Positions 61,052 through 64,000 of a stretch of 64,000 bases of DNA are shown in pieces. Numbering within the stretch: the first letter of the stretch is position 1; every line of letters starts with the position of its first letter. The translations under genes and the position numbers were made by a program. The DNA comes from an uncultured Bacteroidota bacterium (lineage in GTDB: Bacteria; Bacteroidota; Bacteroidia; Bacteroidales; P3), in the NCBI GenBank assembly GCA_902778925.1, contig CACYZN010000008.1, positions 1-64,000 of the forward strand. Reading direction: 5' to 3'. The notes beneath the pieces were generated by a model. That model searched no databases. It saw only the letters and a list, made by a program, of their open reading frames with translations, and was not told the origin of the DNA.

Positions 61052-62554
61052 TTATTTGTTTTTCAGGTCGACGCTGCTGTCGCTCTCGAGGTTCACGTTG
61101 CGGGTCACTTTGGCCTCGATGGTGTTGGCGCGGACTATGTCGGTCATATTTACGCCTGTGGCGCTTTCGATGACGTCGAAGCTCTGCTTGATGACGGCGG
61201 GTACAGCACCGCTGATGCCGGCGGCGTCGGCACCGCTGGTACCGTAGACGTTCATGTTCTTGATGGCGCTGATGGGCTCGGAGACATGCTGAGCCACCTC
61301 GGGTATAATCTTCACCATCATGTCGAGGATAGCAGCCTGGCCGTAGCGCTCGTAGGCTTCGGCTTTCTTCTGCATTGCCTCGGCCTCGGCCAGACCTTTT
61401 TTCTCGATGGCGATGGCTTCGGCCTCGCCGGCTTTCTGTATCTTGTAGGCTTCGGCTTCGCCGTTGGCCTTGATACCTTCGGCTTCGAGCACCATGGCCT
61501 GCTTTTTGGCTTGGGCCAGCGCTATCTGGGCGCGGGCTTCCTGCTCGGCACGGTAGGCCTCGGCTTCGGCTTCGCGTTTGCTCTGCTCGAGGTCGGCAGC
61601 GGCCTTGAGCTCGATTTGGTACTTGTCGGCATCCGATTTCTTCATCACCTCGGCCGCGAGTTCGTTTTCGCGTATCTTCACCCGCTCGGCGGTGAGCACC
61701 TGCTCGCGCATGGTCTGCTCGATCTGTGCGTCGACGGTCTTGGTGTTTATGGTCTTCTGCTGCTCCTGGCGCTGTATTTCGTAGGCGGCGTCGGCATCGG
61801 CCTGTTTGGTCTGTGCGATGATGGTGAGTTCGCTCTTCTTGACCGAGAGCTCGTTCTGGCGGATGGCTATCTGGGTCTGGCTGTCGACCTGGGCGTCGTT
61901 GGCTTCCTTTTGTGCCTGGGCCTCGGCCATGGCGATGTCGCGCTCGGCGTTGGCCTTGTTGATTTTGGCCTGTTTGCGGATAGTCCAGGTGTTGTCGGCG
62001 CCGAGGTCCTCGATGAGGTTCTTTTCGTCGGTGACGTTCTGTATGTTGCACGAGATGATGCGCAGGCCGAGAGCCTCCATGTCTTTCTGGGCTTTCGACA
62101 TGATTTCGTCCGAGAATTTGTCGCGGTTGATGTTGATGTCGCGTAGCGAGAGGCTGCCGATTACTTCGCGCATGTTGCCCTCGAGCGAGTCCTGTACCTG
62201 CTTGGAGATGTCGGCTCCGCTCATGTTCAGGAAGTTCTTGGCGGCGAGGCGCACACCGTCGATGTCGGGGATGACCTGGATTTTGGCCACGGCATCGACG
62301 TTGACATTGATGAAGTCGTTGGTGGGTACGGTGCGGCTGGTGCGGATGTCGGCGGTCACCTGGCCGAGGAACACCTTGTCGAGGCGCTCGAGCATGGGTA
62401 CACGCAGTCCGCCCTTGCCGATGTAGATGCGGGGTTTGCGGTTGAGGCCGGAGACGATGTAGGCTACTGAAGGCGGCGCTTTGATGTAGCTTACGAGGAT
62501 GATGAACAGTACCACGACTGCCAACACGATGAGTGTGATTGCAATGTTGCTCAT
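61052..62554 (-). CDS. Flotillin-like SPFH/band 7 protein
   Basis: The 500-residue protein starts at ATG 62554 (MSNIAITLIVLAVVVLFIIL), giving a single N-terminal membrane segment at about 4-24. The SPFH domain (about 30-230) contains RIYIGKGGLRVPMLERLDKV and KVFLGQVTADIRTSRT. A long Ala/Glu/Lys coiled coil (about 230-430) carries many EAE repeats, as in YqiK-type flotillins. It scaffolds membrane microdomains. The longer frame from 62785 is rejected because it overlaps the MutS-like gene. Confidence 0.92.
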   Translation of the reverse strand: MSNIAITLIVLAVVVLFIILVSYIKAPPSVAYIVSGLNRKPRIYIGKGGLRVPMLERLDKVFLGQVTADIRTSRTVPTNDFINVNVDAVAKIQVIPDIDGVRLAAKNFLNMSGADISKQVQDSLEGNMREVIGSLSLRDININRDKFSDEIMSKAQKDMEALGLRIISCNIQNVTDEKNLIEDLGADNTWTIRKQAKINKANAERDIAMAEAQAQKEANDAQVDSQTQIAIRQNELSVKKSELTIIAQTKQADADAAYEIQRQEQQKTINTKTVDAQIEQTMREQVLTAERVKIRENELAAEVMKKSDADKYQIELKAAADLEQSKREAEAEAYRAEQEARAQIALAQAKKQAMVLEAEGIKANGEAEAYKIQKAGEAEAIAIEKKGLAEAEAMQKKAEAYERYGQAAILDMMVKIIPEVAQHVSEPISAIKNMNVYGTSGADAAGISGAVPAVIKQSFDVIESATGVNMTDIVRANTIEAKVTRNVNLESDSSVDLKNK

Positions 62555-62558
62555 GATT

Positions 62559-63953
62559 CTATTGTTTTTGGTTAATATTTTGTTCTGCCAGATGCAACAG
62601 TTCGGCGTCGCAGCCCAAGATGGCGGCAATGCGCAGGGCCTCGTGGGGCACGTCGTCGCTTTGGTCGTCGGTGAGGGAATAGTCGATGAAGAGACCGATG
62701 TTGCGTGGAGTGAGCGGCACATTGGCCATGTCCTCGACAAATCCGCGCACGCGCAGTCGGCGGCAGTTGGTGCCCAGTTGTCCATAGTGGGTGGTCACCA
62801 TGGATACCGATGGGCATTGTTCCAGCAGTGTGATGATGGACTGCACGAGGGCTTTGCCTTCCACGGGGTTGGTGGTGCGTGCGGGCTCGTCGATGAGGGC
62901 CAGCAGGCGCTCGGTGCGGGTGCGACGCACGATGTCGCTGATCTTTGTGATTTCGGAAGCGTAGCTCGACAGGCCATTCATCTCGTCCTGTTCGTCGCCA
63001 ATCGAGGTCGCCACGGCATCGAATACGGTGGTTACGGCTTGGTCGGCGGGAACATAGAAGCCGCACTGGGCCATGAGCTGGGCGGTGCCCACGCTCTTGA
63101 GCAGCACCGTCTTGCCTGCCATGTTGGCGCCGGTGATGAGCGTCACGCCTTGTTCAAGGCTCAGGTCGACGGGCTGGTAGCGCAGGCCGAGCTCTTCGTT
63201 GCGATGTCGCAGGCGGGGGTTCCAGAGGCCGACGTAGCGTATGTCGGAGCCCAGATGCGGCCGCGACAGATGCCAGCGCTCGCAGAGTTCGGCCTGGGCC
63301 AGAAGATAGTCGGCATAGGCCATCTGCCTCATGGCCTCGGCAAGGGGCGTGCAGTAGGTGGCGAGGCTGTCGCTGAGGCGAAGGCACACCTCGGCCTGTA
63401 TGTCGTTCTGCTCGGCCATGAGGGCGGCGATGCGTTGCGGGTCGCCCTCGTGCTCCTGCAGGGCTTTGAGTTCGCGGCGCAGCGGGCCGAGGCGGGGGTG
63501 GTAGGTGTCGTATATGTAGAAGTTGGCGATGCCGGTGTGGTCGGGGTCGAGCAGCGCCACCACGGCTTCGAGCGACGGTAGCGGCAGGGTGGCGGCCAGA
63601 CCGAGCCCCTGGATGGCGACCGAGGCCTTGGCACACAGCATGGCCAGGTTCTTGATTTCGAAGAGCTCCACCTCGTTGAGGGGAGTGTGCGAGGCAAGCG
63701 AGGCCAGGGTGCCGCGCAGGTCGTGCAGCTGCATCAGGCAGTGGCGCAGGTCGGTGTAGGAACGACGGTTTTCGGTATCGTTGGTGGCGCGCACGGCCTC
63801 GTCGAGGTTGCGCCACGCGGCTTCGATGGCGTCGTGGTCGGTCAGGAAGGTGCTCTCGAGCATGGCTTGCCGGCCGGCCGACGACATAAGCTCCATGTTG
63901 TCTATGACATACTGGAAGCCGACGTCTTGTTTTATGAGGTCTTTTATCTTCAT
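62559..63953 (-). CDS. MutS-like ATPase without mismatch-recognition domain
   Basis: The 464-residue protein keeps the lever/clamp-like helices and the MutS ATPase domain: Walker A GANMAGKT (275-282), where MutS has GPNMGGKS, STYMRQ-like TVLLKSVG, and Walker B LALIDEPARTTNP (351-363), where MutS has DEIGRGT. The mismatch-binding domain I is absent. Similar proteins accompany lysine fermentation (kam) genes in Porphyromonas and Fusobacterium; that link is from memory and weak here. It overlaps the upstream gene by ATGA and lies four bases before the flotillin-like gene. Confidence 0.8.
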   Translation of the reverse strand: MKIKDLIKQDVGFQYVIDNMELMSSAGRQAMLESTFLTDHDAIEAAWRNLDEAVRATNDTENRRSYTDLRHCLMQLHDLRGTLASLASHTPLNEVELFEIKNLAMLCAKASVAIQGLGLAATLPLPSLEAVVALLDPDHTGIANFYIYDTYHPRLGPLRRELKALQEHEGDPQRIAALMAEQNDIQAEVCLRLSDSLATYCTPLAEAMRQMAYADYLLAQAELCERWHLSRPHLGSDIRYVGLWNPRLRHRNEELGLRYQPVDLSLEQGVTLITGANMAGKTVLLKSVGTAQLMAQCGFYVPADQAVTTVFDAVATSIGDEQDEMNGLSSYASEITKISDIVRRTRTERLLALIDEPARTTNPVEGKALVQSIITLLEQCPSVSMVTTHYGQLGTNCRRLRVRGFVEDMANVPLTPRNIGLFIDYSLTDDQSDDVPHEALRIAAILGCDAELLHLAEQNINQKQ

Positions 63954-64000
63954 TCTTGAGGTATCTTCATCACATCGTAGACGGGGGTCTGCAGCGCGTC
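63950..64000 (-). CDS. C-terminal end of an unidentified gene (partial)
   Basis: The last 16 codons (DALQTPVYDVMKIPQE) and a TGA are visible on the minus strand, overlapping the MutS-like start as ATGA, so the two are translationally coupled. Too little is present to name the protein. Confidence 0.6.
   Translation of the reverse strand, partial: DALQTPVYDVMKIPQE

Noticed and set aside
60992..62146. 384-residue plus-strand frame opposite the flotillin-like gene
   Set aside because: Its composition mirrors the Ala/Glu/Lys coiled coil of the minus-strand gene and it begins in the tRNA terminator.

Overview
The window comes from a member of the Bacteroidota, most likely order Bacteroidales. The evidence is a UpxY/NusG-type antiterminator at the head of a capsule locus, a gingipain-type C25 protease with a C-terminal type IX secretion sorting domain, promoters of the Bacteroidota form (TTTG, 19 bp, TAnnTTTG) before rpmB and tRNA-Ser, and the Bacteroidota gene order DUF4837, DUF6089, uppS, bamA, ompH, ompH. 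I cannot name genus or species.

Layout. 1-2.03 kb holds housekeeping genes: a flavodoxin-fold protein, rpsU, rpmB and ssb. 2.2-47.4 kb is one plus-strand surface polysaccharide locus. It opens with a promoter, a leader of about 200 nt, upxY, a phosphoglycosyl transferase and an ABC permease. About 35 genes for sugar nucleotides, glycosyl transfer and decoration follow. It closes with wza, wzc and an OmpA-type protein before a strong bidirectional terminator. 47.5-54.9 kb is a minus-strand outer-membrane biogenesis operon (epimerase, DUF4837, DUF6089, uppS, bamA, two ompH). 55.3-64 kb holds an M49-like metallopeptidase, a C25 protease, tRNA-Ser(GGA), a flotillin-like protein, a MutS-like ATPase and the end of one further gene.

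How the locus works. Gmd and Fcl make GDP-L-fucose for two fucosyltransferases (GT11 and GT10). Two UDP-GlcNAc 2-epimerases make ManNAc-type precursors. Many GT2 enzymes plus GT8, GT32, GT10 and GT11 enzymes build the repeat, and FkbM methyltransferases, acyltransferases, deacetylase-like proteins, a CapK-like adenylating enzyme and two FemAB/GNAT proteins decorate it. Export appears hybrid: an ABC transporter (Wzm/Wzt) is encoded together with Wza and the tyrosine kinase Wzc, and I see no Wzx flippase. Two genes are broken: the WbsX-like gene by an in-frame stop, and a GT4 gene by an internal frameshifting deletion.

Most unusual signal. The locus is stitched with short, degenerate tandem arrays of strict 7-, 8- or 11-nt period. 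They sit at gene and module junctions, overlapping stop codons or abutting start codons, and two lie in frame inside genes (each five heptamers, 35 nt). Array-type sequence also brackets the small non-biosynthetic genes embedded in the locus: a four-helix-bundle gene and two GxxExxY (PD-(D/E)XK) nuclease-like genes. One nuclease cassette separates gmd from fcl. A REP-associated transposase gene carries its own REP-like palindrome in frame. Abrupt base-composition breaks inside wzt and inside a GT2 gene suggest that modules were exchanged. I read this as a mosaic locus whose modules are joined or exchanged at short-period arrays. The mechanism is inference.
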